Notes: generated from the sequence alone by a model not told the origin. A DNA stretch of 64,000 nt from Serripes groenlandicus (GCA_031761405.1 JASEVX010000001.1:22711270-22775269); one strand, 5' to 3'. Shown: positions 49,460-61,013, counted from the first letter of the stretch. Numbers and translations are program-made.

Positions 49460-51008
49460 GACTCCATCACAGTATCTGTCTGGCTATGAGCCAGTAGAAA
49501 AGTCTTTCTTAGTTTCCGGCTTTTCAAAAGGGTTTCGTATCCCATTCACAGGCGAATTGCCTACAAAGTCCGGGATACGTAATCATCCTTCAGCATTAAA
49601 AAATACAGATAAAGTTACTGAAAAGATACTGGGTGAGTTAACCGCTGGACGAATTGAGCGTCCTTTTAAAAATAAACCTGTAAATTTAATGTGTTCCCCT
49701 CTGGCATTGGTGCCCAAGAAGGAGCCTGGAAAATTCCGTCTCATTCAATACTTATCTTTTCCAAAAGGTGGTTCAATCAATGATAGAATATCTACGGAAT
49801 ACACTGAGATTCAATATGATTCCATCGATGTTGTTGTGGAAAAGGTAAAAACAAATGGTAGGAACTGCTTAATGGCAAAGACCGATATAGAGAATGCTTT
49901 TCGCATTATCCAAATACATCCAGCTGACAGGCATTTCCTCGGTTTTTCTTGGGCACTCAATGGCACACCTGCATATTATATGGACGCATGCCTGGATATG
50001 GGCTTAAGCATTTCATGCTAGTTGTTTAGCAAATTTAGTGCTGCTTTGCAATGGGTCATGGAAACTCGTCACAATGCCATCATGAGTCATATTTTGGATG
50101 ACTTCTTTTTTGTTGGCCCATCGCATAATAGTCTGTATGCGTAAAGTCTGAACTCTTTCTTGGCATTGTGTGATCATATAAATATTACCCTTAAGGCTGA
50201 GAAAACGGTCTTGCCTACCAATGTCATTACAATTTATGGGATTGAAGTTGATTCAAATTCTATGATTACACGATTGCCCGAAGACAAAATCGAAAAAATT
50301 CGGTCTCAATTACAATATTTCAAATGTCGAAAGAAAGTTAAACTCAAGGAACTACAATCTCTATTAGGGCCTTTGAATTTTGCTACACTATGTGTTGTAC
50401 CGGGCCGCACATTTTTACGCCGTTTATATGATTTAATCACTATTGGCTATAAGAATTTCTACATTCGGCTAAATGGTGCTGCTAGAGCAGATCTCGCTAT
50501 GTGGTATTCTTTTATGCAACATTTCAATGGTCGATGTATGTTTTTGAATGATGAGTGGTTGTCCGCTGATACTCTTAATCTGCACACGGATGCGGCTACA
50601 AGTCAATGATTTGCGACTGTTTTCGGGTGTGAATGGGTTGCCAAAAAATGGCCACAGTCCTTCCAGTCATATCATATTAATATTCTGGAAATGTTCCCAA
50701 TTGTGCTTGCAGTAGAACTGTGGGGGCACAAAATGGCAAATCATAAAATAACTTTCTTTTCTGACAACCAAGCAACTGTTTGTGTCCTTAACAAACTCAC
50801 TTCTAAGGACCCAATAATGATGAGGCTTGTCAGACGAATCGTGTTATTATCCATGCGTTTCAATATCCTATTTAAAGCTAGACATATCCCCGGCATTAAC
50901 AATACGGTTGCTGACCATTTGTCAGGTTTCAATTTCAGAAAGCGTTTTCAGATGCTCCATTACTGAGTCAAACTCCAATCGAAATTCCGGAGCAGTTGAT
51001 GGTGATTT
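49398..51008 (+). pseudogene. YR retrotransposon pol: reverse transcriptase and RNase H
   Basis: RT: IERPFKNKPVNLMCSPLALVPKK, GKFRLIQYLSFPKGGSINDRI, AKTDIENAFRIIQIHP (motif A), MDACLDMGLSISC, and HILDDFFFVGP, where LDD is the catalytic box. RNase H: LNLHTDAATS, ILEMFPIVLAVELWG, FFSDNQATVCVLNK and ARHIPGINNTVADHLSGF. The frame carries three in-frame stops, TAG at about 50019, TAA at about 50142 and TGA at about 50607, and one frameshift near 50930, after which PLLSQTPIEIPEQL closes the domain. The product would copy element RNA. It is inactive as read. Confidence 0.88.
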
Positions 51009-51110
51009 AAGCCACGATGCGCAACATATCATTTCAAATGCACTTTCTGATAGATCCAAAACTATTTACTTTCATTATTGGAAGAATTATGTTAACTTCA
51101 GTAGTAATCA
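50975..51110 (+). pseudogene. Tyrosine recombinase, N-terminal part before the insertion
   Basis: Reads AQHIISNALSDRSKTIYFHY then WKNYVNFSSN, typical of the SAM-like core-binding start of YR retrotransposon recombinases (a lead helix with Y-x2-YWKxYV). It overlaps the end of RNase H in another frame. After about 51110 the sequence no longer fits and the domain resumes at 55763. Confidence 0.65.
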
Positions 51111-51419
51111 AAGCGCTGAAGGCACTGCATTTGTTTGGGTACATAAAACTGTTCAAACATTTGCCTTTGCATAGATGTGTGATTTATAAACTATGCATTG
51201 TTTATAAATATTACAACTTCGGGTAAAAGAATAAATGACGCATCCGTTAAAATTAAATGCCATTTTAGTTGTCTATAAAAATAAATCATGAGACATACAT
51301 GTGAATATTATATTTAATGTCCAAGTTTCAAAAGACATGTAAAACAAATGGATAACCATTATGGCCCCGACTCACTCATCTAAGTATTTAATAATTTTTG
51401 TTACAAAAAAAATCACCAT

Positions 51420-51870
51420 TGACCAAGGGTTTTCTAAAATCTTACTCAAAAGCTTCCTGCTTAACAAGAGATTTTTCAAGTTTTCACTATAGCCATATAA
51501 TGCCAAATAGCCCTGCCCCCTGGCGGCCATGTTTTTCGACCAATCAACATGGCTTGGAGGAATCTGATAGATGGTCTCCCAATGAACATTTCTACAAAAA
51601 GAATTGAAAATTGGCCAAAAACTTTCGGATGAGAAGATTTTTCAAGTTTTTACTATAGCCATATTAGGCAAAAAAGCCCCGACCGCTGGCGGCCATGTTT
51701 TTCGACCAATCAACTTGGCTGGAATGAATCTGATAGAGGGTCACCCTAGGAACATTTCTACAAAATTATTTGAAAATCGGCCTGACACTTTTGGAGGAGA
51801 AGATTTTTTTGAGTTTACACTATAGCCATATAAGGCAAAAAAGCCCCGGAACAAGCGGCCAAGTGGCGGC
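51420..51870. repeat. CATGGCCGCCAG-type tandem repeat, about 2.5 units of 170 bp
   Basis: Each unit: AAGTTTTTACTATAGCCATAT, AGGCAAAAAAGCCCCG, CTGGCGGCCATGTTTTTCGACC, AATCAACTTGGCTGGAATG, ATCTGATAGAGGGTC, GGAACATTTCTACAAAATT. The same family appears inverted at 63.8-64.0 kb. Confidence 0.85.
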
Positions 51871-51887
51871 CAAGGAACACTGTAGCA

Positions 51888-53861
51888 ACGTTAAATGTCG
51901 CACCAACGCTAAATGTCACACTTGACGTTTTATGTCACAAGGCTGACGCTAAACGTCGCAACCAACGCTAAATGTCGCAAAACCTGCTGACGTTATATGT
52001 CGCATCTGTATCGCCAAATGTCGCAAAACAAGGTACTGCCGCTATATGTCGCAACATCAACCCTAAATGTCTCACTCCTTTATAAGCACTCTTTTGTAGT
52101 ATTACTGTTTGACAATGTACAAATTACAATGTTTCATCTCACTCTGTCCCTTCTTTTTTTAGTTATAGCTCCTGAAGTAGTCATTTTTTTGCGACATTTA
52201 GCGTCAGCCTTGCGACATATAACGTCAAGTACGACATATATACAAGATATATATGCACTCTCGTAGTATCGATATGGATTCGCACACTTACGATAAGGAC
52301 TCTCACACAAGCGATATGCACTCTTGTACTAACGATAAGGACTCGCTCACTAACGATATTGATTCATACACTTACGATATAGACTCTCACAAAAGCTGTA
52401 TGCACTCTCGTACTAACGATAATGACTCGCACATTAACGATATGGACTCTAGTAATAGTGGTTCATCAGAATAACAGATTGCGCTTTGTGTTTATACATT
52501 CCTTGCGGGCCAATGACTGGCTCTTTCTGCGGATAGCCACATTTTATGGCTGGTATACAATAGATGGAATATGGTATAAACGTCCAAGACATTTTTTTTG
52601 TAAACACATGTACACGGACATACACTGTGACATAACGTTATAACATGTACAATTTTCTTAAGTTTTTTAAAACTGTAAAATTAAAGAAAATTGTACATGT
52701 TATAACGTAATGTAACAGTGTATGTCCGTGTACATGTGTTTTCAACATGTTAATGCGTTCTATGGATAGCCACATATTGTAACTGGTATACAATTGTCTC
52801 TCTTGTCACAAACTGTATAAGCTAATACTGGAATAAAAACTGACACGGAATAAGTAACATGCTTTTTGTTGCCATTCCTTAACCTACTTATAAAAAAGTT
52901 TATAAATGTAGCGCTTTAACATCCCGTAACTGATACCTTGAACGTTTATACCATATTCCATCTATTGTATACTAGCCACCAAATGTGGCTATCCGCAGAT
53001 AGAGTAGAGCCAGGCATTGGCCCGCGAGGAATGTGTTAACACATCACGGATTGCCTGCACTAACCAACAGCCAGGTCCTGCTATTCATATAATTCTTCTA
53101 ACACTAAAAGGCGACACAGATATATCACAGAACCGGCAAGGGTTGAGATACAACCGAGGCGGTTGTGTCTTGCTCACAATGTCTTTGAACAATCTATTCA
53201 CCCGTTGAAGGGAGTATCGCGACGAAGGATTTTGTTTCGAACCAAGGTTAACAATAATATACCAAATTAACTGTGGTAGTTCTACATGTTGCTTTTGATG
53301 AACGTGTTTCGGTTTCCGTTTTAAATGTATCATTTCTCACAATCTGTTATTCTAATGAACCACTATTACTAGAGTCCATATCGTTAGTGTGCGAGTCATT
53401 ATCGTTAGAACGAGAGTGCATATAGTTTTTGTGAGAGTCCATATCGTTAGTGTATAAATCAATATCGTAAGTGATCGAATCCATATCAGTAGTACAAGAG
53501 TGCATATCGCTTGTGTGAGAGTCCTTATCGTAAGAGTGCGAATCCATATCGATAGTACGAGAGTGCATATATATTTTGACTATATGTCGCACTTGACGTT
53601 ATATGTCGCAAGGCTGACGCTAATTGTCGCAAAAAAATGACTACCTCAAGAGCCATAACTAAAAAAAGAAGGGACAGAGTCAGATGAAACATTGTAATAT
53701 GTACATTGTGAAACAGTAATACTACAAAAGAGTGCTTATAAAAGAGTACGACATTTAGCGTTGATGTTGCGACATATAGCGGCAGTACAATTTTTTGCGA
53801 CATTTGGCGTTACAGATGCGACATATAACGTTAGAAGATTTTGCGACATTTAGCGTTGGTT
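51888..53861. mobile_element. Foldback element with about 520-bp inverted arms and nested palindromes
   Basis: Left arm 51957-52480 pairs with right arm 53340-53858. The outer 250 bp of each arm hold many copies of AACGCTAAATGTCGCAA and ACGTTATATGTCGCA variants (reverse on the right). The inner parts hold a 21-bp repeat (GATATGGACTCTCACACTAAC type). Further in, 52506-52590 pairs with 52942-53027, and 52605-52659 pairs with 52684-52738 (55 bp). An extra 300 bp lies in the right half (53045-53335). No transposase is present. Confidence 0.88.
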
Positions 53862-55762
53862 ATTTACTTCGTGCTCAGGTGAGCTAAAAAAGAAACATCT
53901 ATCCAAATGAAAGAGTAATTGAAATCATGCATTATAAAAGGATTAAATGCTCCAGAGAAAACCAATACCTGTGCCGTCCGAATTTTACTCTACAGTATAC
54001 ACCTAAGCTGGCCGCTGTTTCCTTTAAAGGGTGTTTAAGCTTGCCAAATCAATTAAGGATGCGTGACCATACACTGTTAATTACCATTGTGTACGAGTGT
54101 CATTCCAAACAAATTATAAATGTAACCCCTTTTCCCAATAAACCTATCATATACATGTACATGTATGTATTTGTAACTTGCCGGGATGTGTCGATACCGT
54201 CTTGGTACAATGTGATATATGCACCTGTGGATATTTCGACAACAGATGCGGACTTTAATTGTAACTTTTGTTAATCATTTGGCTATTATAATGATAAGAT
54301 ATGTGATTAAATTGGCAACATTTAAGTGTTTTACTTATAACAGCCTTCAAATACAAATTTGGTTTATACGACGGTAAAGAAAGGTTATTGGAATTAAGAA
54401 ATTGTTTAAATAAGCAAATTTTCCTTTTCCCACAATGTTTTCAATATATGTTGCTTTTTACTGTTTACACAGCAAGAAAAAAACATTTAACTTATTTGTT
54501 ATAGATTAGTATTATAGTTGTATATATATATATAATTACTAGAAATAAATTAAGATTTAAAGTGTTGTATATATATATATACTTATTGTTTATTTGTTAT
54601 TTAAATTGTTCTGCCCCTTCCAAGTACCCTACAGGATAGAATGTTGCATGGATCATTTGCCTCGTAGTATGGCACATGGAAAACTGTTGAAAGTTACAAA
54701 GTAGAAAATGAAGAGGCCCAACAATAACTAGAACTCATGACCCTTCAATCGAGTGTAAAGGAGAGGATATAATTGAAGCAAAACCTATGGCTAGTTACTA
54801 GCAACCTATTCTATTCTTGCAATGTTTTCAAATTTCGTCCGCTGCAGATGCGTCAAAAGACATTTACTTGTCGGAAAATCAATCCATCAATTCTCTTTAT
54901 TGATATCTATAGATATGATATAAAGAGGAAAGTCGTTAAAACACTTTACAAAGAGAATCCATTTCAGCATGATCTCGATTTTTGGTTTATTCTATATCAC
55001 TGATAAAAGCAATCAAACACATTATATATTTACAAAGAAAACCCCGGATATGATCATATGTAACAAATTATACACAGTTGCCCATCTTTAATTAAACATT
55101 TTTTACAACAAATCATAGCGTCCGCAGATTTGCTCTATATTCTATTGCGTCGGCATTTTCCCTCTATATTGCATTTGTCCGCATTTTCCCTCTATAATGT
55201 ATTTGTCCGCAGATCGCGTCCGCACTTTAGACCCTCCCCCCATACCGTTGTATTTATAAATAGAATTCGACGATCACGATTTCTCTGCAAATGTGTTACT
55301 CTCATTTTAAATGCATTTTATGACGCACATATTTGTTTTTTTAATTCTTTATACTATATTTATATGGCCGACAAGGCACAAAGAAAATATTTTCAATTTT
55401 GTTTTTATCTACAATTTCAATGCGTGATTGAAAATTCAAATACCGTATCTGGAGCTTAAATCGGAAATAGTTCTCCCTGTAGCAGTTCACTCATTGAGAT
55501 TTATAAATCTCTCCGCATTCATGTTTTAAAATACAATGTTTCATTTTATTTCGTAATTCTCTTTGAATATAAGAACCACATAAGAAAACAAAGACGATAT
55601 AAATATATCATTATTTCAAAAATCGTGATACATTTGAAAAGTAAGAGCAAGTATTGAGTACTACTTTCACGCGTATGAAATTCATGGACTTTTACATAAG
55701 ACGAACGGCTTCAGAATTGCAGCTACTAAATTTGTTTGTTCCAAACAAATAAAAACAATAAC
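53862..55762. other. AT-rich sequence with no firm gene
   Basis: One frame (53927-54274, + strand, 115 codons, cysteine-containing) has no known motif and no splice context. (TA)n at about 54520-54580. A MITE-1 fragment at 54826-54880 (TTGCAATGTTTTCAAATTTCGTCCGCTGCAGATGCG). TTTTCCCTCTATA repeats at 55140-55200. Confidence 0.5.
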
Positions 55763-56573
55763 TTTCATTACCGGTTACACCAATAAGTTTAGTTAATTTC
55801 CTTGCTTCACTAATCACTGACCAACACTATCGTGTTAATACTGTAGCGTCCCATGTTTCGGCGTTGTCATACATTAACAAACATTTTGGTTTCCAGGATT
55901 TCAACCAATCCTTTTTGGTTAAGCAATTTTTAAAAGGGGCTGGCAATATTTCCTCGAAAGAATTGCATCCAGATACCAGGTTGCCCATTACAATTTCGTT
56001 GTTGCGGAAAATTGTTCAATCTGTACAACATTCTATAAATAATTATCATCATAGAATTACTTTCTCTACCATGTGTGTCATTGCTTTTCATGGTTTCTTG
56101 CGTAATGGTGTTCAAAATCCAGTGACCAGTCCAACATTCTACAATATGAGGATGTTCAGTTACTACAACAGTGCAATGGGCCTAAAGGTGTAGAATTAAA
56201 ACTTAAACAATATAAACATAGTAAACAGCCTGTTACACTTTTTCTCCAGCCTAATTTGGAAGACCCTCTGATATGTCCAGTGAGTGCGATTCGCACATAC
56301 TTGAATAGTTTGTCACATTCAACAGGACCATTCTTTCAATTGCAGAATGGTCAAGCTGTATCGTATTCATTTTTTACCTCACAGCTACAAAATGCCATCA
56401 CATTTCTAGGTTTCGATGCAAATCGTTACAAATCACATTCGTTTCGCATAGGAGCAGCAACTCATGCTGTTATGCAAGGTTTTTCTGAAGAGATGATTAA
56501 ACAAATGGGCAGGTGGCAGTCCAATGCTCTAAAGCATTATATTCGTTTACCACAGTTGAAATTGGTACAGTAA
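55763..56573 (+). pseudogene. YR retrotransposon tyrosine recombinase, catalytic part
   Basis: From 55763 the frame reads LPVTPISLVNFLASLITDQH, YRVNTVASHVSALSYINKHF and so on. The catalytic domain shows CVIAFHGFLRNG (first Arg), then after a frameshift near 56138 QYEDVQLLQQCNGPKGVELK, CPVSAIRTYLNSL, HSFRIGAATHAVMQGFS (the HxxR pair) and MGRWQSNALKHYIR (Trp/His position and nucleophilic Tyr). The catalytic residues R, H, R and Y are all present. The enzyme would integrate circular element DNA. Confidence 0.88.
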
Positions 56574-57180
56574 AACTAAAATTGTGTTACTCCTATATAG
56601 ATGTGTTGTAGTTTTTATCTTAAGGTTGTAATGTTGTTCTGTGACCTTGTATTAATCGGATGGGTCAGCATAAGGCTGCTCCCAGTATTCCACAACATTG
56701 TTGCTGTAGTACATGCTCTTACTGCTATGTATATATGCATATTGGGTATAATTTCGTAAGGTCAGCATAAGGCTGCTTCCGTTGTTATGCACAATTCAAG
56801 ATTGTATCGGGTTGTCAGTGCAAATCTCATGTTTCTAAGAACTGATATTACCCTGGTAAATCAACATAGGGCTGTTCCAGATTTATACAAGGTCTTGATA
56901 TAAGAATTTCATGTTTCTACGCATAATATGTATAGTTTCTTAAGGTCAGCATAAGGCTGCTTCCGTTGTTATACACATCCATTGCAAACTTATCTTGTTG
57001 CTCACTCATCATAGTCGTTGTCCTTCAGCAGCAAAACTTGAAAGTACAGCATAAGGCTGCTTTCTTATTTTTGTTTGACATTTGTATGCTATATTTTTGA
57101 AAGTCCAGCATAAGGCTGCTTTCTTATTTTGTCTTGATATTTTTCTGCAAAACATTTGAAAGTTCACTATAAGGCTGCTT
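56574..57180 (+). repeat. Seven dispersed CAGCATAAGGCTGCTT motifs in the element 3' region
   Basis: GTCAGCATAAGGCTGCTYCC or variants at about 56664, 56761, 56861 (TCAACATAGGGCTGTTCC), 56945, 57047, 57105 and 57163, spaced 58-102 bp, all on the same strand. The spacers differ in sequence, apart from a TTGTTATACACA or TTTCTTATTTTG neighbour. CAGCATAAGGCTG is not a simple palindrome. Confidence 0.9.
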
Positions 57181-57469
57181 TCTTTTGTTTTGTTTTGATA
57201 TTGTTATACATTTAAGATGTATTTAATTTTATATCATCATTTATCTGTATCATTGTTTTTTTGTTGTTGTAATTTTTGTTTTTATCTACGAGTATACATT
57301 TCTGGTGTTCGGGTGGGTACGCAATGTTATTGCTTGTGGCGGATTATGTAACCCACCTATGTGTTAGTAACTCTTGACATGGGTTTATTATGAAACCCTT
57401 GATTTATATTTCTAGTCAATAATTTGGTTAGTTTCAAATTGCTTACTTTTCAAATTGCTTACGTCATTT

Positions 57470-58168
57470 ATTAGCTCTACTGGCCAAAGGCCAGAAGGGC
57501 TTATGTCGTGGCGATTCGTCCGTCGTCCGCCCGTCTGTCTGTCCGTCCGTCCGTAAACAATTTCTTGTTAACACGATACAGTTTTCACTTATACAGTAGT
57601 TAGATATCTATGAGAGCTCGGTTCCAGTCGGAAACCAGCCAGATCCGCCTATGCATGACTGGATTATGGCCCTTGAAATGATCAAAATTTCTATAATAGA
57701 GCTTGTTAACACGATACAATCTTTATTTGTTATTGTATCTCAACCAAACTTATACAGTAGTTAGATATCCATGAGAGCTTGATTCCTTTCGAAAACAAGC
57801 CAGATCCGCCCTATGCATGACTGAATTATGGCCCTTGAAATTGTCAAAATTGCTATAATAGGGCTTGTTAACATGATACAGTCCTTATTTTTGATTGTAT
57901 CTCAATCAAACTTATACAGTAGTTAGATATCCATGAGAGTTTGGTTCATTTCCTAAAAACGGCCAGATCTACCCATGCATGGCTGGATTATGGCCCTTGA
58001 AATTGTCAAAATTGCTATAATACAGCTTGTGAACACAATAGAGCTTCCATTTACTATCTGATCTTCACCAAACTTAGATGGTATTTGAATATTGATGACA
58101 TATTGGTTCCTTTTGAAACAAGCCAGATCAATGCCAGTAGAGCATAGGCCCTCATGGGCCTCTTGTTA
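57470..58168. mobile_element. GGCCAAAGGCC repeat element, copy 1
   Basis: Begins TAGCTCTACTGGCCAAAGGCC, then GTCCGTCCGTC microsatellite, then about four internal units with CTTGTTAACACGATACAGTC, CTTATACAGTAGTTAGATATC, CATGAGAGCTCGGTTCC, GCATGACTGGATTATGGCCC. It ends TAGAGCATAGGCCCTCATGGGCCTCTTGTT. Non-coding. Confidence 0.85.
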
Positions 58169-59500
58169 TTATTCCTAGTCATAATTTTGGTAATTTTAAA
58201 ATTGCTTACGCAATGAATAATAAATGACATTTTCAACACAGTAAAGTGTATTTATTTTTCGCCCGAGAGTTGCAACAAAAATGAACTCAACCAGTTATGT
58301 AGACCCGCAGTATACGATAGCGATTGGGGGTTTAGCGGAGGGTTAAGGATGGACGGGGAGATTCAAATGTACATATGCACTTGATTTTCGTTAACTCTAC
58401 AGCGGACGAACACAACTTTATGTTTGAAAACAGTACCTAAATAATGAGGCAAAATACTTTTGGAGTAAAGGTTAAACCAATTGGTTCTCACAAAGGCTGT
58501 CTCTATAGCTTTGTGATTGCTAGACCATGTCCAAAGTGCGCCGCCATTTTTGGTGTGTGCCTGACCCTATAATGTAAGTATTATGGGAATGTTACTCCAG
58601 ACTAGTTTAATCCCTACTTCGATTGTCCTATAACAAGGCTAAAATATCCTGCATTTAGTATATAGTTTATTGAAGACGACACACCCTCTCTAGCGTTATC
58701 AATAAGCCTACATTTCTAATCAACCGCAGGGTTTCATCTGGCTCTGCATTGTTCGTAATTCGGTCCTAGAAAGTTAATACTTTCCCACATAAAAACAAAT
58801 TAACAGCAGTCGACTTTGAAAGTATCTTTGCAAAATATTGAAAATCTCTTTTAACGAAAGTACAATAATCAAATAGAAAGCCATTACTAAAGTTTGGTTG
58901 AACTCGGTCGGGGATTGAACACGCGACCTCCCGTACCCAAGGTGGATACTCTTCTACTACACAGGGATGTGTAGTAAACATAAACGAGGCCAATATCAAT
59001 CACCACCAATAACAGATATGAGGCTCTAAACGATTCAATTCGAGACAATATAACATCCAAACTGTAATTTAAAGAGCTGTCAATCGAAATAGAGTTCCCT
59101 GGGATGCTATAGAATGTTATCGTTTGTAGAAAGCATTGACATCTTCCATATAATAATCATCTACAATAAGTGATATTTGAAAGTAGTCCGAGTTAGTGTG
59201 AAGACAAACAGGTGCGTTCAGAAACATAGCTTTGAATACAAGGCGAGTATGCGAATCATTTATAACATACGGACGGGCAGTGAAGACTCTAATGAGGCAG
59301 TGCATAAGGACAATCTCACAAGAGTCTTCACTGTTCGCAGATGTAACAAGACCCAATTCGTCATACGTCACTAACTTATTGTACTATGTCTCGATCCGGG
59401 AGGTTGTATTCGATTCGAGTCTATCTTTCGAGGAGAAAGCGACATAACCCTACGAAAATTCCCGACAGTCGAATATAACATGCACTGGCATCATTAGATG
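58169..59500. other. No gene; SINE and MITE fragments
   Basis: MITE-1 fragment at 58780-58850 (TTTCCCACATAAAAAC, GCAGTCGACTTTG). SINE head remnant, minus strand, at 58890-58965 (GGGGATTGAACACGCGACC). GATGCTATAG and AATGAGGCAGTGC segments are unassigned. Short overlapping frames at 59100-59450 show no motif. Confidence 0.5.
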
Positions 59501-59748
59501 AGCCGTCCCGCGAGAAAACCAACATTATGGCCTCTGCGTAATGTATCGTAATGTCCGCGCAGGCTAATCCGGGCCAACACATTCCGTCTTAGGGGGATAG
59601 AGGTATAGATTAATGATTCCTGAAATATAAAATCCACAGGAGGCGAAAGGTGTCTATCTGGATAAGCTTGCGCGGCATGCTTAGGTTGATCTGGGTCGAT
59701 ACATTACGCAGAGTCCATAATGTTGGTTTTCTCGCGGGACGACTCAGA
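59501..59748. mobile_element. MITE-2 core copy
   Basis: GAGCCGTCCCGCGAGAAAACC at the left and GGTTTTCTCGCGGGACGACTC at the right are near-perfect terminal inverted repeats, so this copy defines the ends of the core element: 248 bp, with CGTCTTAGGGGGATAGAGG inside. Confidence 0.85.
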
Positions 59749-60341
59749 TGCGTTGTTGCGTAGGGTTGAATACGGAACCGTGTATTTAATGGTTATTTGA
59801 TAAAGTATTTTATTTGATAAAGTCAAAGTACTGAAAGTACTGAAGGTAGAATTGCGATCGTTAAAGAAGAGATACAGAAGTGCATACATGAATATTTATT
59901 TTAAATAAATCCCCACCATGGCAGACAAGAAATGATGCATCAGGCCAGAATGAAATGTTTCCAAGATCATCATTTCTTGTTGGTCTAGTGAAAGTTAATT
60001 GACCCCTACTTCGAAAAATCATTATCTCTGTATCGTAGAAGAATAGGACTAAAAAGAATATCTCGAAAATGGGAATAAACTTCGATAAACATTTCACACA
60101 CATATATACATATTTAGTTTTTACATTTTGAAAAACAGTTAACAACAATAAAATACATACATTTCAAATGAGATAATTATACAAGTGACTTCATTCTTTT
60201 TTCGAAAATTTTATAATAGGAAAATGCATAATTTGGATAATGTTTTCTGGTAATTGCTTGTTAAGGGTTCGATGAATTTAGGAAAGTTTGGTTTAGACAC
60301 AATAATATTTTCATATATAGATTTGTCTTAGATCATTGTTA
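59749..60341. other. AT-rich stretch, no gene seen
   Basis: Short direct repeat TTTATTTGATAAAG and GTACTGAAAGTACTGAAGG near 59800-59845; otherwise featureless. Confidence 0.5.
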
Positions 60342-60530
60342 AACCCTTTCCCCCATACAACAAATCTGCAACAGACGACTTTGACAACATTGTGACAAAA
60401 ACCTGAAAAATGTCCGTAACAGATAATTTTATTGTTAACTAAAGTTTAAAACATGGTGCCCAAAGGAGAAACTGCTCATCATAAGCAATTTCATATTTGG
60501 CCAAAATGTTTTCAAAAGTCGATAATTTCC
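60342..60530. mobile_element. MITE-1 inserted in LINE 3 RT
   Basis: TTAAACCCTTTCCCCCATAC, CAACAGACGACTTTGACAAC, the core, and AAAATGTTTTCAAAAGTCGAT. It interrupts the RT frame right after EKWKL. Confidence 0.7.
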
Positions 60531-60775
60531 ATTTTTCGCAATAACTAAAACGTATTTCAAGACCATTTTGTAAACTGCACTCGCTCTCTGCAAATAAAAC
60601 TATATCGTCCGCGTATAGTAGTAAAAACAATTTCAAAATGCCCATATCCATGCCGTAAAATTCATTTAGAGACATGTAGTCCTCTAATCATTTACATACA
60701 TTGCAAAAATAAATGGTGACATAGTGTTGTCTTCTTCAGCAGTTTGACAGAAACAAACCCTAAATCTGAAATTGT
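60530..60775 (-). pseudogene. LINE 3 reverse transcriptase fragment
   Basis: On the minus strand: MSPFIFAMYVND, a one-base deletion, then EDYMSLNEFYGMDMGILKLF, LLLYADDIVLFAESECSLQN (YADD catalytic box) and SYCEKWKL, where a MITE-1 ends it. Upstream traces (DLGFVSVK, AEEDNT) may be the degraded motif before it. The RT type resembles CR1/RTE-like LINEs. Confidence 0.8.
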
Positions 60776-61013
60776 GTCAATGTGATATTTGTCAACTCTG
60801 TCCCATAAGTTTTTCCTGTGATTTGAACTCTCATAAAAAAAAGCGCGGAAAGGGACAACTATACTTTCCTGACTTTGATTAAATATATTTTCAATTAAAA
60901 TGTAAAAAATATTGTTCTTGTTTTTTGAAAGTTTTGTCATTATTATTTAAGACGGACATTATATACTAGAATAGCCAAGCCAACTGACTATCTGAAAAAG
61001 TGTTTCTTATTTA

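Larger units (their letters stand above)
51110..55762. mobile_element. About 4.6 kb inserted in the recombinase gene
   Basis: Contains, in order: an AT-rich lead; a tandem repeat of the CATGTTTTTCGACCAATCAA type (51420-51870); a foldback element (51888-53861); then AT-rich sequence with one 115-codon frame of unknown meaning (53927-54274) and a MITE-1 fragment (54826-54880). The boundaries are uncertain by about 50 bp because target duplications were not recognised. It may represent several successive insertions. Confidence 0.6.
49307..57400 (+). mobile_element. DIRS/Ngaro-type tyrosine-recombinase retrotransposon, split by about 4.6 kb
   Basis: Order on the plus strand: possible gag end, RT (49398-50150), RNase H (about 50560-51008), first part of the tyrosine recombinase (50975-51105), then foreign sequence to about 55760, then the rest of the recombinase (55763-56573) and a 3' region with seven CAGCATAAGGCTGCTT motifs. 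RT-RNaseH-YR without an adenine methyltransferase between RNase H and YR fits Ngaro-like better than DIRS1-like elements. Unlike LTR elements it would integrate by a recombinase, without target duplications. The terminal repeats were not resolved. Confidence 0.85.

Noticed and set aside
52253..53592. Asp/Ser/His-rich proteins in both foldback arms
   Set aside because: Both are translations of the same inverted 21-bp repeat; no start context or splice sites.
53927..54274. 115-codon cysteine-containing protein
   Set aside because: No motif, no splice or promoter context, AT-rich; kept only as a remark in the intergenic entry.
55864..56573. Host or phage integrase gene
   Set aside because: Its N-terminal part and a matching RT-RNaseH lie upstream in the same orientation, so it belongs to the YR retrotransposon.
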